Positions 55,597 to 64,000 of a stretch of DNA of 64,000 nucleotides are shown piece by piece (positions within the stretch are counted from its first letter, which is position 1; each line of letters begins with the position of its first letter). The DNA comes from Flavobacterium tegetincola DSM 22377 (lineage in GTDB: Bacteria; Bacteroidota; Bacteroidia; Flavobacteriales; Flavobacteriaceae), in contig NZ_KE384387.1 in NCBI RefSeq assembly GCF_000425485.1, forward strand, positions 1-64,000, in the 5' to 3' direction. Below the pieces are notes generated by a model. That model was not told the origin of the DNA and did no database searches. It saw only the letters and a list, made by a program, of their open reading frames with translations. The translations under genes and the position numbers were made by a program.

Positions 55597-56371
55597 TCAA
55601 ATTCCATGTGTTTAATTGTTGCATCGCATGATGGGCCGTCAAATCAAATTGAACAGGCACTACCGAAATATAACCATTGTTCAAAGCCCATTCGTCGGTA
55701 TCATTTCCTTTATCATGATTGACAAATTCGCCTGTTAACCAATAATAGTCACGGCCTTGTGGTGTTTGTCGCTTGTCAAATTTTTCTTGCCAAACTGCTT
55801 TCGCCTGACGGCAAATTTTCATTCCTTTAATTTCGTTTTCGGCTAATTTAGGTATGTTGACATTTAAAACAACGCCTTCCGGCAAACCTTGTTCCAAAAC
55901 TTCCAGCGCAATTTTCTTCACAAACTTCTTACATTGACTGAAATCTGCGTTCCAACTGTAATCCAATAATGAAAATCCAATTGCAGGAATTCCTTCAATA
56001 CCCGCTTCCAATGCAGCACTCATCGTCCCAGAATAGATTACATTTATCGAAGAGTTTGAACCATGATTGATCCCCGATACACATAGATCCGGTTTGCGTT
56101 TCATGATTTCTGTAACTGCTAACTTTACGCAATCTACAGGAGTTCCAGAACAACTAATTTCTTTAAAATCAGCACCTTCTTTTGAGATTTCATTCAAATA
56201 CAAGGTATTATTTATTGTAATAGAATGTCCAGTAGCACTTTGTGGCTTGTCTGGTGCTACCACAATAATTTCTCCAATTTCTTTCATGATTTCTATCAAA
56301 TTCCGAATTCCCGGTGCTGTAATTCCATCATCATTGGTAATGAGTATAAGCGGTCTTTTTATATCTTCCAT
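55589..56371 (-). CDS. surE: 5'/3'-nucleotidase SurE
   Basis: 260 residues from MEDIKRPLILITNDDGITAP; a start at 56389 would add six residues. The metal site is formed by NDDG at the N-terminus, the Ser in GTPVDCVKLAV-adjacent SATGHS and the Asn in VSGINHGSNSS. Removes phosphate from nucleoside monophosphates and short polyphosphates; linked to stress and stationary phase. First gene of the surE-lpxB operon, divergent from the processing protease. Confidence 0.96.
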   Translation of the reverse strand: MEDIKRPLILITNDDGITAPGIRNLIEIMKEIGEIIVVAPDKPQSATGHSITINNTLYLNEISKEGADFKEISCSGTPVDCVKLAVTEIMKRKPDLCVSGINHGSNSSINVIYSGTMSAALEAGIEGIPAIGFSLLDYSWNADFSQCKKFVKKIALEVLEQGLPEGVVLNVNIPKLAENEIKGMKICRQAKAVWQEKFDKRQTPQGRDYYWLTGEFVNHDKGNDTDEWALNNGYISVVPVQFDLTAHHAMQQLNTWNLNE

Positions 56372-56570
56372 TAAAGGTTCTTCGTGCATTGATTAGCTGT
56401 TAACAAATAAAACAATTTTTAAAGGCTAAATTAATCATTTTTCACGTTAAGTTTCTATTTTAGCACCTTTAACAAAAAATTATCGCTCGAACTACGGTCA
56501 TGGCATAATTTTTAAGTTAATTTAGATGAAAATTAGATTCTATAAATTGATGAATGCCATATTGACTTTT

Positions 56571-58751
56571 ATGAAAAAAAATATTAAAATTATAGCTTTT
56601 GTTGCCATCCTTTCAGCAGCATTGTTTAGTTTTTTTCCCAAAGAAAAAAGCGACCCAGAAAAAGATAAAGCACTATTACAACTGATTACTTTTGTCATTG
56701 AAAAGGGACACTTTGACCCAAAAGCTATTGACGATGAGTTTTCAAAAACGTTATTCAAAAGCTACATTGACGGTTTAGACCCATCAAAAAGATTATTTCT
56801 ACAAAGCGATATCGATGAATTTTCTAAATACGAAACCCTTTTGGACGACCAAATTCTCGGAAAAGATTTGTCTTTTTTCGATTTAACGTACGATCGTTTG
56901 ATGCAACGAACTAAGGAAAGTCAGTCGTATTATAAAGATGCACTTGCTAAACCTTTTGACTACACTCAAGAAGAAGTTTTGGATACAGATTATGAAAAAG
57001 GACCTTACACAAAATCTACGTCTGAATTAAAAGACCGTTGGAGAAAACAAATTAAGCTTTCTACATTAGCCTCTCTTACCGACAAACTAGACTTTGAAAA
57101 AAAGAAAGATTCATTATCTAAAACGGATCAGAAAAAGCTGAAAAAAGAAGATTTAGAACCAAAATCAATGGTTCAATTGGAAAAAGAAACACGAGAAAAC
57201 TCGCTTAAGTCATTGGATGAAGTATATACTTTCATGAGTGAATTGACACGTGAAGACTATTTTGGAATTTATTTAAATAACATTGCAGAGAATTTTGACC
57301 CGCATACTTCTTACTTGGCACCTGAAGACAAGGAGAAATTTGACGTAAGTATGAGTGGAAAATTCTTCGGAATTGGTGCGCGTTTGCAAAAGAAAAACGA
57401 CTATACAGAAATTACGGATTTAATTTCAGGCGGACCAGCTTGGAGAGGAAAAGAATTGGAATCTGGTGATGTAGTGATGAAAGTTGCCCAAGGAAATGAG
57501 CAACCTGTGGACATTGTTGGAATGCGTTTAGACGATGTTGTTAAAAAAATAAAAGGTCCTAAAGATACCGAAGTACGTCTAACTGTAAAGAAAACGGACG
57601 GAAGTATTAAAGTAATTTCGATTATTAGAGATGAAGTTGAACTGGAAGAGACGTACGCCAAATCTAGCATTGTAGAGAAAGACGGACTGAAATATGGTGT
57701 CATATATCTACCAAAATTTTATATTGATTTTGCAGATAGAGCTGGTCGTGATGCAGCAAAAGATATTAAATTAGAATTGGAACGTTTGAAAAAAGAGGGT
57801 GTTCAAGGAATTGTTATGGACTTACGCGATAATGGCGGTGGGTCTCTTTCTACAGTTGTTGATATTGCAGGGATGTTCATTAAAGAAGGTCCAGTGGTGC
57901 AAGTAAAAGCCGTGAATCAAGACAAAGAAGTACTTTCAGATGTGGACAAAGCTGTAATTTGGGACGGCCCGTTGGTTGTAATGATTAATAATTTCTCTGC
58001 TTCTGCATCCGAAATTTTGGCTGCCGCAATTCAAGATTATAAAAGAGGTGTCATCGTTGGAAGCAAACATTCCTTTGGAAAAGGAACAGTTCAAAACGTA
58101 TATGAATTGAATCGATACATTAGAAACAGTTCTTTTGGAGATTTAGGTGCATTGAAAACTACCACTCAGAAATTCTATAGAATCAATGGTGGTTCAACAC
58201 AATTAAAAGGAGTTTCAAGTGACGTTCATATGCCGGATCGTTTCTCTTATGTGGAAATTGGCGAACGTGATGTAAAAAACGCAATGCCTTGGGATAAAAT
58301 TGAAGCTGCAGATTATCAAACTTTCAGCATTCCAAATTTTGATAATATTATTCAAAAAAGTCGTGACCGTATTAAAGCAAGTGCACAATTTGCCTTAATT
58401 GACGACAATGCAAAATGGTTGAGCAAACGCCGCGAAGAACACATTTACAATTTGAATTTAAATAAATTTGAAGCAGAACAAAAAGCAATTGAGTTAGAAA
58501 TTAAAAAATATAAACCAATTACAACTTACAAAACGAATTTGCAATTTCAATCCTTGCCATACGAAAACATGTTGATGCAAAAGGACAGTTTATTGAAAGA
58601 AAAGAGAGTACGTTGGCATGAGAGCTTAACGAAAGATGCATATGTGGAAGAAGCAATCAATATCTTAGATGATATGCAAAATAAAGGCGCGAATAAATCA
58701 TCTGTTCCTGCATCAAAAGCTAAAAAAGGAAAAATTGTAGGCGCTCTATAA
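56571..58751 (+). CDS. Carboxy-terminal processing protease (S41, Prc/Tsp-like)
   Basis: 726 residues from MKKNIKIIAFVAILSAALFS, which provides a signal anchor; an in-frame ATG at 56526 is also possible. An N-terminal helical DUF3340-like part (~30-200) is followed by a PDZ domain (GPAWRGKELESGDVVMKVAQ, DDVVKKIKGPKDTEV). The S41 peptidase core has the catalytic Ser in NFSASASEILAAAIQDY and the Lys in GSKHSFGKGTVQ. A C-terminal DUF3340 part closes the protein. Degrades or trims periplasmic proteins from their C-termini. Seven bp from the ABC permease gene, so co-transcribed. Confidence 0.95.
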   Translation: MKKNIKIIAFVAILSAALFSFFPKEKSDPEKDKALLQLITFVIEKGHFDPKAIDDEFSKTLFKSYIDGLDPSKRLFLQSDIDEFSKYETLLDDQILGKDLSFFDLTYDRLMQRTKESQSYYKDALAKPFDYTQEEVLDTDYEKGPYTKSTSELKDRWRKQIKLSTLASLTDKLDFEKKKDSLSKTDQKKLKKEDLEPKSMVQLEKETRENSLKSLDEVYTFMSELTREDYFGIYLNNIAENFDPHTSYLAPEDKEKFDVSMSGKFFGIGARLQKKNDYTEITDLISGGPAWRGKELESGDVVMKVAQGNEQPVDIVGMRLDDVVKKIKGPKDTEVRLTVKKTDGSIKVISIIRDEVELEETYAKSSIVEKDGLKYGVIYLPKFYIDFADRAGRDAAKDIKLELERLKKEGVQGIVMDLRDNGGGSLSTVVDIAGMFIKEGPVVQVKAVNQDKEVLSDVDKAVIWDGPLVVMINNFSASASEILAAAIQDYKRGVIVGSKHSFGKGTVQNVYELNRYIRNSSFGDLGALKTTTQKFYRINGGSTQLKGVSSDVHMPDRFSYVEIGERDVKNAMPWDKIEAADYQTFSIPNFDNIIQKSRDRIKASAQFALIDDNAKWLSKRREEHIYNLNLNKFEAEQKAIELEIKKYKPITTYKTNLQFQSLPYENMLMQKDSLLKEKRVRWHESLTKDAYVEEAINILDDMQNKGANKSSVPASKAKKGKIVGAL

Positions 58752-58757
58752 ATCAGA

Positions 58758-59864
58758 ATGGATACAAGTACACAATCATTAACAGCTATAGCGCTCCAAA
58801 AGTTCAAAAAGAATTTTTGGGGCGTTTTTAGTTTCTGGTTTATCGTTTTTTTACTTTTTGTTTCGCTGTTTGCATACGTTTTTGCACCGGACCATTCAGA
58901 AAATGCAAACCAGATGCATCTTTCCATACACTCTAAATCGCCAGGATTTAAAGTACAAATACTTTCTATACCACTGCAGAAGAAGGAGGCAAATAAATTG
59001 AGCTATTATTTTTTTGGTTTTCCAAATAGTGTTACGGAAATTCCAATATCAAAATATGAAATCAAAGCAAACTCCATCAGTTACACAGAATTTTCTGATG
59101 ATATAAATTTAGCTCAAACTAAGGAAATAGGTTTAGATAAATTTCCAGGTGCAAAATCCATCCAAGAAGTCGCGCAACAGAACATTAAAGCGGAGCAATT
59201 CTATTTAGGTACAGATAAATACGGACGAGATTTATTGAGCAGGATGTTGATTGGTTCTCGAATTTCACTCTCCATCGGATTTATAGCCGTGTTTATTTCT
59301 TTAATCGTGGGTATTTTCTTTGGGGCTTTGGGAGGCTATTTTGGTGGAAAAACGGATGCCTTTGTCATGTGGCTGGTCAATATTATTTGGTCCATTCCCA
59401 CTTTACTATTAGTCATTGCCATTACATTAACATTGGGAAAAGGATTTTGGCAAGTATTTGTAGCCGTCGGCCTAACCATGTGGGTTGAAGTAGCAAGAGT
59501 TGTTCGCGGTCAAGTAATTAGCTTGAAGGAAACGCAATACATTACGGCTGCAAAAGCTTTGGGATTTGGTCATTTTAGAATTATATTTAATCATATTCTG
59601 CCTAATATTATGGCGCCCGTAATAGTCATTTCCGCTGCAAATTTTGCTTCTGCAATTCTAGTAGAAAGTGGATTAAGCTTTCTGGGATTAGGTGCACAAC
59701 CTCCCATTCCAAGTTGGGGCGGCATGATTAAAGACCATTACAGTTACATCATTCTCGGCAAACCTTATTTAGCAGTGGTTCCCGGACTTGCTATCATGTT
59801 TTTAACGCTTGCTTTTATGATGATAGGAAACGCACTTCGAGATGCTCTTGATGTAAAATCGTAA
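58758..59864 (+). CDS. ABC transporter permease, DppC/OppC type
   Basis: 368 residues. The N-terminal OppC_N segment (FKKNFWGVFSFWFIVFLLFV) is followed by a ~100-residue periplasmic region, the motif EQFYLGTDKYGRDLLSRMLI, five membrane segments, and the EAA loop AKALGFGHFRIIFNHILPNI. The end carries LGAQPPIPSWGGMI. Would form the channel for a dipeptide/nickel-type importer, but binding protein, partner permease and ATPase genes are not adjacent, so substrate is open. Confidence 0.93.
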   Translation: MDTSTQSLTAIALQKFKKNFWGVFSFWFIVFLLFVSLFAYVFAPDHSENANQMHLSIHSKSPGFKVQILSIPLQKKEANKLSYYFFGFPNSVTEIPISKYEIKANSISYTEFSDDINLAQTKEIGLDKFPGAKSIQEVAQQNIKAEQFYLGTDKYGRDLLSRMLIGSRISLSIGFIAVFISLIVGIFFGALGGYFGGKTDAFVMWLVNIIWSIPTLLLVIAITLTLGKGFWQVFVAVGLTMWVEVARVVRGQVISLKETQYITAAKALGFGHFRIIFNHILPNIMAPVIVISAANFASAILVESGLSFLGLGAQPPIPSWGGMIKDHYSYIILGKPYLAVVPGLAIMFLTLAFMMIGNALRDALDVKS

Positions 59865-59940
59865 TCTAAAATCAAGCTTAAAAGTATTATTCTATTTTTA
59901 AGAAATTATTTTTACCTTTAGTTGCTCAAATACACCACGA

Positions 59941-60273
59941 ATGGAAAAAGAATTTTACGACCGATATGAATACGCGCGATCGCGAATCAGAGAGAAAAAA
60001 TTTCTGTATTACCACTTCATTCTCTTTGTTGTAGGAAGCCTATTCATGTATGTAGCCAATGAATTATTAGAATACGGATTACCTACGCTTTGGTACAAGT
60101 GGGCCATCGTCATTTGGTTTTTCATCTTTATTTTGCATTTTATTCGTGTGTATATTACACGAAGGTTTATGAATAAAGCTTGGGAACAACAACAAATTGA
60201 ACACTTGATCAGCAAGCAAGATAAAAAGATAGAACAATTGAATGCAAAAATCAATTCAGAAAACTTAAAATAA
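59941..60273 (+). CDS. 2TM domain protein
   Basis: 110 residues. Two membrane segments (YHFILFVVGSLFMYVANELL and WAIVIWFFIFILHFIRVY) between charged ends (YEYARSRIREKK at the front, a coiled QQQIEHLISKQDKKIEQL at the back). This is the small 2TM family found in Bacteroidota, sometimes fused to LytTR or kinase domains. Function unknown. It ends 5 bp before folA. Confidence 0.85.
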   Translation: MEKEFYDRYEYARSRIREKKFLYYHFILFVVGSLFMYVANELLEYGLPTLWYKWAIVIWFFIFILHFIRVYITRRFMNKAWEQQQIEHLISKQDKKIEQLNAKINSENLK

Positions 60274-60278
60274 TTTCC

Positions 60279-60773
60279 ATGATTACATTAATTGCCGCAG
60301 CGGCAGAAAACAATGCTTTAGGAAAAAACAACGAAATGATTTGGCACTTGCCCGATGACTTTAAACGATTTAAGAAATTAACTTCCGGACATGACATTAT
60401 ATTAGGAAGAAAAACCTTTGAAAGTTTTGACAAACCATTACCCAATCGGAGACACATTATAGTTACGCGTCAAGAAAATTACGCAGAAAATATAGATCCA
60501 AGCTGCTGTATTGTTGTAAGTAGTATTGAAGAAGCTATTGCGCAAACAAATGCTGAAGAAGAAAATTTTGTTATTGGTGGAGGCGAAATTTACACATTAG
60601 CTTTACCCTTAGCCGATAAAATCGAGTTGACACGCGTTCACGGTACTTTTGATGCGGATGCTTATTTTCCAACTTTTGATGTAGAAAAATGGCATTTAGA
60701 TAACGAAGAATACCACTCGACGGATGAAAAACACAAGGTAGACTTTACCTATCAAACTTTTTTAAAAAAATAA
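60279..60773 (+). CDS. folA: Dihydrofolate reductase
   Basis: Regenerates tetrahydrofolate with NADPH. 164 residues with MITLIAAAAENNALGKNNEM, the substrate-site WHLPDDFKRFKKLT (catalytic acidic residue in LPDD), ILGRKTFESF, NRRHIIVTRQ and the NADPH loop VIGGGEIYTLALPLADKIEL. Complements thyA (40499) and the metF/metH folate cycle in this window. Co-transcribed with the 2TM gene. Confidence 0.96.
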   Translation: MITLIAAAAENNALGKNNEMIWHLPDDFKRFKKLTSGHDIILGRKTFESFDKPLPNRRHIIVTRQENYAENIDPSCCIVVSSIEEAIAQTNAEEENFVIGGGEIYTLALPLADKIELTRVHGTFDADAYFPTFDVEKWHLDNEEYHSTDEKHKVDFTYQTFLKK

Positions 60774-60822
60774 TTCGGATATAATTCACAATTGTCAAAG
60801 AATGCAATCCCTGAATAAAATG

Positions 60823-60830
60823 TACCTTTG
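60823..60830 (+). promoter_or_regulatory. -7 element upstream of ubiE
   Basis: TACCTTTG, a perfect TAnnTTTG, 15 bp before the ATG. Confidence 0.5.
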
Positions 60831-60844
60831 CAAAAAAATGTAGC

Positions 60845-61576
60845 ATGTCAAAAAATGTAACGCCTTACAAAGATTCTGAACTAGGAAAGAAAGAGCAAGT
60901 AGCTCAAATGTTTGATACTATTTCTGGAAATTACGACGGTTTAAATCGTGTCATTTCTTTTGGAATTGATGTAAAGTGGCGCAAAAAAGTTTTAAAAATG
61001 GTAGCAGATACTCATCCCGATACCATTTTAGACATTGCCACTGGAACGGGTGATTTGGCTTTATTGATGACCCAAACCAATGCTACAAAAATTATTGGTC
61101 TAGACATTTCTGCAGGAATGTTAGAGGTGGGAAGAAAAAAGATTACCGAAAAGAAACTGGATTCTAAAATAGAAATGGTTTTAGGCGACTCTGAAAATAT
61201 TCCTTACGATGATGCAACATTTGATGCTATAACTGTTGCTTTTGGCGTGCGAAATTTTGAAACTTTAGAAAAAGGTTTAGCCGAAATTCTAAGGGTTTTA
61301 AAACCAGGCGGCATCTTTGTAATTCTTGAAACTTCAGTTCCAGAAAAATTCCCGTACAAGCAAGGTTACAAATTTTACAGCAAAAACATCCTTCCTTTAA
61401 TTGGAAAAATGTTCTCAAAAGACGATTCTGCCTACCAATATTTGTCCGATTCGGCATCTGTTTTTCCTTATGGTGAAACTTTAAACAATATTTTACGAAA
61501 AACGGGGTTTATAGAAGTGAACGCTTTGCCTCAAACTTTTGGTGTAGCCACAATTTATTCCGCATCAAAAAAATAA
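60845..61576 (+). CDS. ubiE: Demethylmenaquinone methyltransferase
   Basis: 243-residue SAM-dependent methyltransferase that makes menaquinone, the respiratory quinone in flavobacteria. Motifs: FDTISGNYDGLNRVISFGID, SAM-binding ILDIATGTGDLALLM, IGLDISAGMLEVGRKK, the UbiE signature AFGVRNFETLEKGLAEILRV and LKPGGIFVILETS. Directly followed by porT after 19 bp, an arrangement usual in flavobacteria. Uses SAM made by MetK. Confidence 0.97.
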   Translation: MSKNVTPYKDSELGKKEQVAQMFDTISGNYDGLNRVISFGIDVKWRKKVLKMVADTHPDTILDIATGTGDLALLMTQTNATKIIGLDISAGMLEVGRKKITEKKLDSKIEMVLGDSENIPYDDATFDAITVAFGVRNFETLEKGLAEILRVLKPGGIFVILETSVPEKFPYKQGYKFYSKNILPLIGKMFSKDDSAYQYLSDSASVFPYGETLNNILRKTGFIEVNALPQTFGVATIYSASKK

Positions 61577-61595
61577 TTTCTTTCGTTTTCTTTTT

Positions 61596-62288
61596 ATGAA
61601 AAAATTCATCGCCCTTTTAATTTTTATAAGTTCTTTTCAAGCTCAAGCACAAATGTTTGGTAGAGATCCAATCATCAATCTTGAGAATTTTGACCAACAG
61701 CGCGTCTATTGGGGGTATTATTTGGGAATGAGTTACTACGATTTTAAATTTGAATACAACGAACCGGGACAAGACATTCTTGTTGAGGAAGGCGTCGGTT
61801 TCAATGTAGGATTGATTGGAAATTTACGCTTGAACGATCATTTTGATCTTCGTTTTGAACCGGGTTTGACCTTCAACCAAAGAAATTTAATTTTTCCCGG
61901 ATTTGAAAATGCTAACGATGCTTTACGCGAAGTAAAATCTACCTATCTACATTTTCCACTATTAATTAAATTTAGCGCGAACCGTACCGGAAACATTCGC
62001 CCATTTGTTATTGGCGGACTTTCCACAGCACTTAATTTATCGAGTAATGTAAATAACAAACAAGACAATTCAAATAATGTGTTCCGAATGATCAAGTGGA
62101 CTAACTTTTACGAAGTTGGATTAGGCGTTGATTTCTACCTTGAATATTTTAAATTCACTCCTTCCCTTCGCGGTGTATTCAGTTTGAATGATGAGTTGAT
62201 TCGCGATAATGACCCAAATAGTGTCTATACTTCTAACGTAGTTTCGATGAAGACGAGAGGTATATTTTTAAATTTTACGTTTCAATAG
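61596..62288 (+). CDS. porT: Type IX secretion outer-membrane protein PorT
   Basis: 230 residues. Signal peptide MKKFIALLIFISSFQAQAQ, then DPIINLENFDQQRVYWGYYL, RLNDHFDLRFEPGL, DALREVKSTYLHFPLLIKFS and the end SMKTRGIFLNFTFQ. This closely follows flavobacterial PorT, an eight-strand-type outer-membrane barrel needed for T9SS function. It explains how the T9SS cargo proteins in this window would be exported, together with Por/Gld components encoded elsewhere. Converges on the methyltransferase gene with 2 bp between stops. Confidence 0.88.
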   Translation: MKKFIALLIFISSFQAQAQMFGRDPIINLENFDQQRVYWGYYLGMSYYDFKFEYNEPGQDILVEEGVGFNVGLIGNLRLNDHFDLRFEPGLTFNQRNLIFPGFENANDALREVKSTYLHFPLLIKFSANRTGNIRPFVIGGLSTALNLSSNVNNKQDNSNNVFRMIKWTNFYEVGLGVDFYLEYFKFTPSLRGVFSLNDELIRDNDPNSVYTSNVVSMKTRGIFLNFTFQ

Positions 62289-62290
62289 TA

Positions 62291-63019
62291 TTACGCATTT
62301 CTGCAAAATTCACTTAAAATAATGGCCGTTGCCGTTGCCACATTTAAACTTTCGGTTTTTTGCAACGCACCAAAACGGGGAATTGCTATTCTATTTTCAA
62401 TTACAGCTTCAATTGCAGTAGAAATTCCATTGGCTTCATTTCCCATAACAATGATTCCTTGGGTAGGAAGCGTCATTTTATAAATATTTTCGCCATCCAT
62501 AAACGTTCCAAAAACGGGCAAAGAAGTAGTTTCCAGTAGCGGAAGAAGCTCTGTATAAACCACATTTACTCGACTTATGGAACCCATTGTAGCTTGAATT
62601 ACCTTTGGATTATACAAATCCACTGTATCGGGTGAACAAATGATTTGTGTTATACCAAACCAATCACATATTCTTAAAATTGTACCTAAGTTGCCAGGAT
62701 CGCGAATGCTGTCCAATGCAAGTAGTAAACCTTCTGCTTTGTAATCTGAAGTTGATGGAATTTTAAAGACGGCCAAACAATTATTGGGAACTGTTAACGC
62801 GCTGATTTTCTTCAAATCATCTGTTGTGCAAACTGAAAAACGGGACGCTGAAACACCCTCAAACAAAGGCGCTGTAGCGTAAATATGTTCTAATTCAAAT
62901 TGTGCATCCAGCAATTCCTGTATCACTTTTTGCCCTTCGGCAATAAAAAGTTGATGGAGTTGTCTAAATTTTTTTTGATGTAAACTACTGATTAACTTTA
63001 TTTGGTTTTTAGTAACCAT
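62291..63019 (-). CDS. SpoU/TrmH-family RNA 2'-O-methyltransferase
   Basis: 242 residues from MVTKNQIKLISSLHQKKFRQ; an upstream start at 63055 would overlap the divergent gene. N-terminal SpoU substrate-binding domain (~1-95: LFIAEGQKVIQELL), then the SPOUT knot with ALDSIRDPGNLGTILRICDW (conserved Arg/Asn-containing motif 1), IVMGNEANGISTAI (motif 2) and IPRFGALQKTESLNVATATA (motif 3). Methylates a ribose in rRNA or tRNA; the exact target is unknown. Confidence 0.93.
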   Translation of the reverse strand: MVTKNQIKLISSLHQKKFRQLHQLFIAEGQKVIQELLDAQFELEHIYATAPLFEGVSASRFSVCTTDDLKKISALTVPNNCLAVFKIPSTSDYKAEGLLLALDSIRDPGNLGTILRICDWFGITQIICSPDTVDLYNPKVIQATMGSISRVNVVYTELLPLLETTSLPVFGTFMDGENIYKMTLPTQGIIVMGNEANGISTAIEAVIENRIAIPRFGALQKTESLNVATATAIILSEFCRNA

Positions 63020-63055
63020 AGAAATAATGTACTTTTGATTAAATTTTCGGCCCAC

Positions 63056-64000
63056 TTGAAAACAACTTCTGCAAAAATATCATTATTTATTCTAATTGGA
63101 ATCATTATTTCTGCTTGTAATGCGGTAAAACGTGTTCCTGACGGGAAACTCCTGCTTACCAAAAACAAAATCACTGTAGACGGTCAGTCGGAAAAACGAG
63201 ACGATATAGAAAGCCTGCTCTATCAGCAACCCAATACACGACTTTTGGGAATGCCGCTGGGGTTGCACATTTTTAATTTGGCAAAACCAGATCACGATTC
63301 AATTTATAAAGCAACACTTTTAGCGGATCAAAAAAAACTAAAGAGACAGATTCGATTTTTATCTGCAAAACAGGTGCAACGAAAAGGCAATTCTTTTCTG
63401 TATTCTGGCATTCACAACTTCCTTAAAAAATCAGGCGAAGCACCTGTAATTACAGATGAAGCCCGAAGTATAAAATCAACTTTGCGTTTAAAATCACATT
63501 ACTTTAATCAAGGTTTTTTTGATGCAAAAGCAAGCTATACCATCGACACTCTTAAAGGAAAAAAGGCAAGAGTAAACTACACGATTACAAAAGGTAGGAT
63601 GTCGCGGATTGATTCTTTATCCACATCGATTTTATCAGAAGAAGTAGATTCGCTGTATCAAGCTCATAAAAATGCATCACTTTTAAAAGTAGGAGATCAT
63701 TTCAGGTCAGATAATTTTGATTTAGAGCGCGAACGATTGACAAATTTATTCCGAAATAACGGCGTGTTTTTTATTCAACAAAGTGACATCAGTTACACCA
63801 TTGACACGGTAGACACCAATCACAAAACCAATGTAGAATTAGTAATTAAGGAAGAAGCTTTGCGCGAAGGCGATTCCACTTTTACCCGAAAATTCAGCAT
63901 GTATAAAATCAGTGAAGTCAACATTTATACCGATTATCCAGAAAACAATACAATCACAGTACCTAAAGATTCCATTTTATATAATAATTTTAATCTGTAC
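63056..64000 (+). CDS. TamL/BamA-like outer-membrane assembly lipoprotein (5' part)
   Basis: Open to the window end. The frame starts at TTG 63056 (KTTSAKISLFILIGIIISAC) or possibly TTG 63035; no ATG is available. A lipoprotein signal with lipobox-like ISAC gives a lipidated N-terminus. Then KRVPDGKLLLTKNKITVDGQ, LLYQQPNTRLLGMPLGLHIF and POTRA-like segments (SHYFNQGFFDAKASYTIDTL) follow. It resembles the Bacteroidota TamL/BamA-type proteins, which form an outer-membrane barrel after POTRA domains. The barrel lies outside the window. Only 36 bp separate its start from the divergent methyltransferase. Confidence 0.8.
   Translation, partial: MKTTSAKISLFILIGIIISACNAVKRVPDGKLLLTKNKITVDGQSEKRDDIESLLYQQPNTRLLGMPLGLHIFNLAKPDHDSIYKATLLADQKKLKRQIRFLSAKQVQRKGNSFLYSGIHNFLKKSGEAPVITDEARSIKSTLRLKSHYFNQGFFDAKASYTIDTLKGKKARVNYTITKGRMSRIDSLSTSILSEEVDSLYQAHKNASLLKVGDHFRSDNFDLERERLTNLFRNNGVFFIQQSDISYTIDTVDTNHKTNVELVIKEEALREGDSTFTRKFSMYKISEVNIYTDYPENNTITVPKDSILYNNFNLY

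Noticed and set aside
1..64000. tRNA or rRNA genes and CRISPR arrays
   Set aside because: No cloverleaf-like or rRNA signature stretches and no regularly spaced direct repeats were seen on reading both strands. A dedicated scan was not possible here.

Overview
The window looks like a chromosomal segment of a Flavobacterium-type member of the Bacteroidota. The DNA is AT-rich. It carries gliding and type IX secretion (T9SS) genes (gldA, porT), three T9SS type A cargo proteins, one type B (gliding-associated C-terminus) cargo protein, a GLPGLI protein, and flavobacterial promoters of the TTTG-N17/18-TAnnTTTG type.

Layout. 1-3632: the 3' end of a T9SS adhesin-like gene, a truncated heavy-metal-associated (HMA) protein, and a complete IS3-family element with inverted ends and a 3-bp target duplication. 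3644-13593: a methionine/SAM region. It has metK behind a SAM-II-like aptamer; two tandem leader-peptide/attenuator modules in front of a truncated metY; a deletion scar with an antisense AraC fragment and the last 48 codons of a homoserine dehydrogenase; a SAM-I riboswitch in front of the split metH; an unknown 200-aa gene; and metF. The large metH gene carries an in-frame DUF559 nuclease domain flanked by 24-bp inverted repeats. A second, truncated copy of the metK SAM-II leader lies antisense just after metF. 13980-24374: a T9SS cargo gene, gldA, a two-component system, a GLPGLI protein, a deoxynucleoside kinase and a large type B cargo protein. 25096-41323: membrane pyrophosphatase, a giant T9SS protein with a small membrane-anchored partner, soluble pyrophosphatase, a DUF5686 outer-membrane protein, pdhB, etfBA, a bifunctional nuclease and thyA. 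41456-51266: a peptide-utilisation block (DPP-IV-like peptidase, four POT-type transporters, a secreted thioredoxin). 51272-64000: comEC, an NlpC/P60 peptidase, lpxB, a small membrane protein, surE, a C-terminal processing protease, an ABC permease, a 2TM protein, folA, ubiE, porT, a SpoU/TrmH methyltransferase and the 5' part of a TamL/BamA-like outer-membrane gene.

How the genes fit together. metH, metF and metK recycle homocysteine to methionine and SAM, but the genes that make homocysteine from homoserine at this locus (metY, hom, and presumably the metX that usually lies between them) are broken or missing. Unless there are copies elsewhere, the cell would need imported methionine or peptides. 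The DPP-IV plus four-transporter block nearby fits that, but the link is inference. Three different RNA-based sensing mechanisms (SAM-II, SAM-I, Met/Cys leader peptides) occur within about 2.5 kb.

Most notable for follow-up: (1) the DUF559 element with inverted-repeat ends inside metH, with solo copies of its end repeat elsewhere in the same gene; (2) the tandem Met/Cys leader-peptide attenuators; (3) the decayed homocysteine locus and the relic SAM-II leader behind metF.
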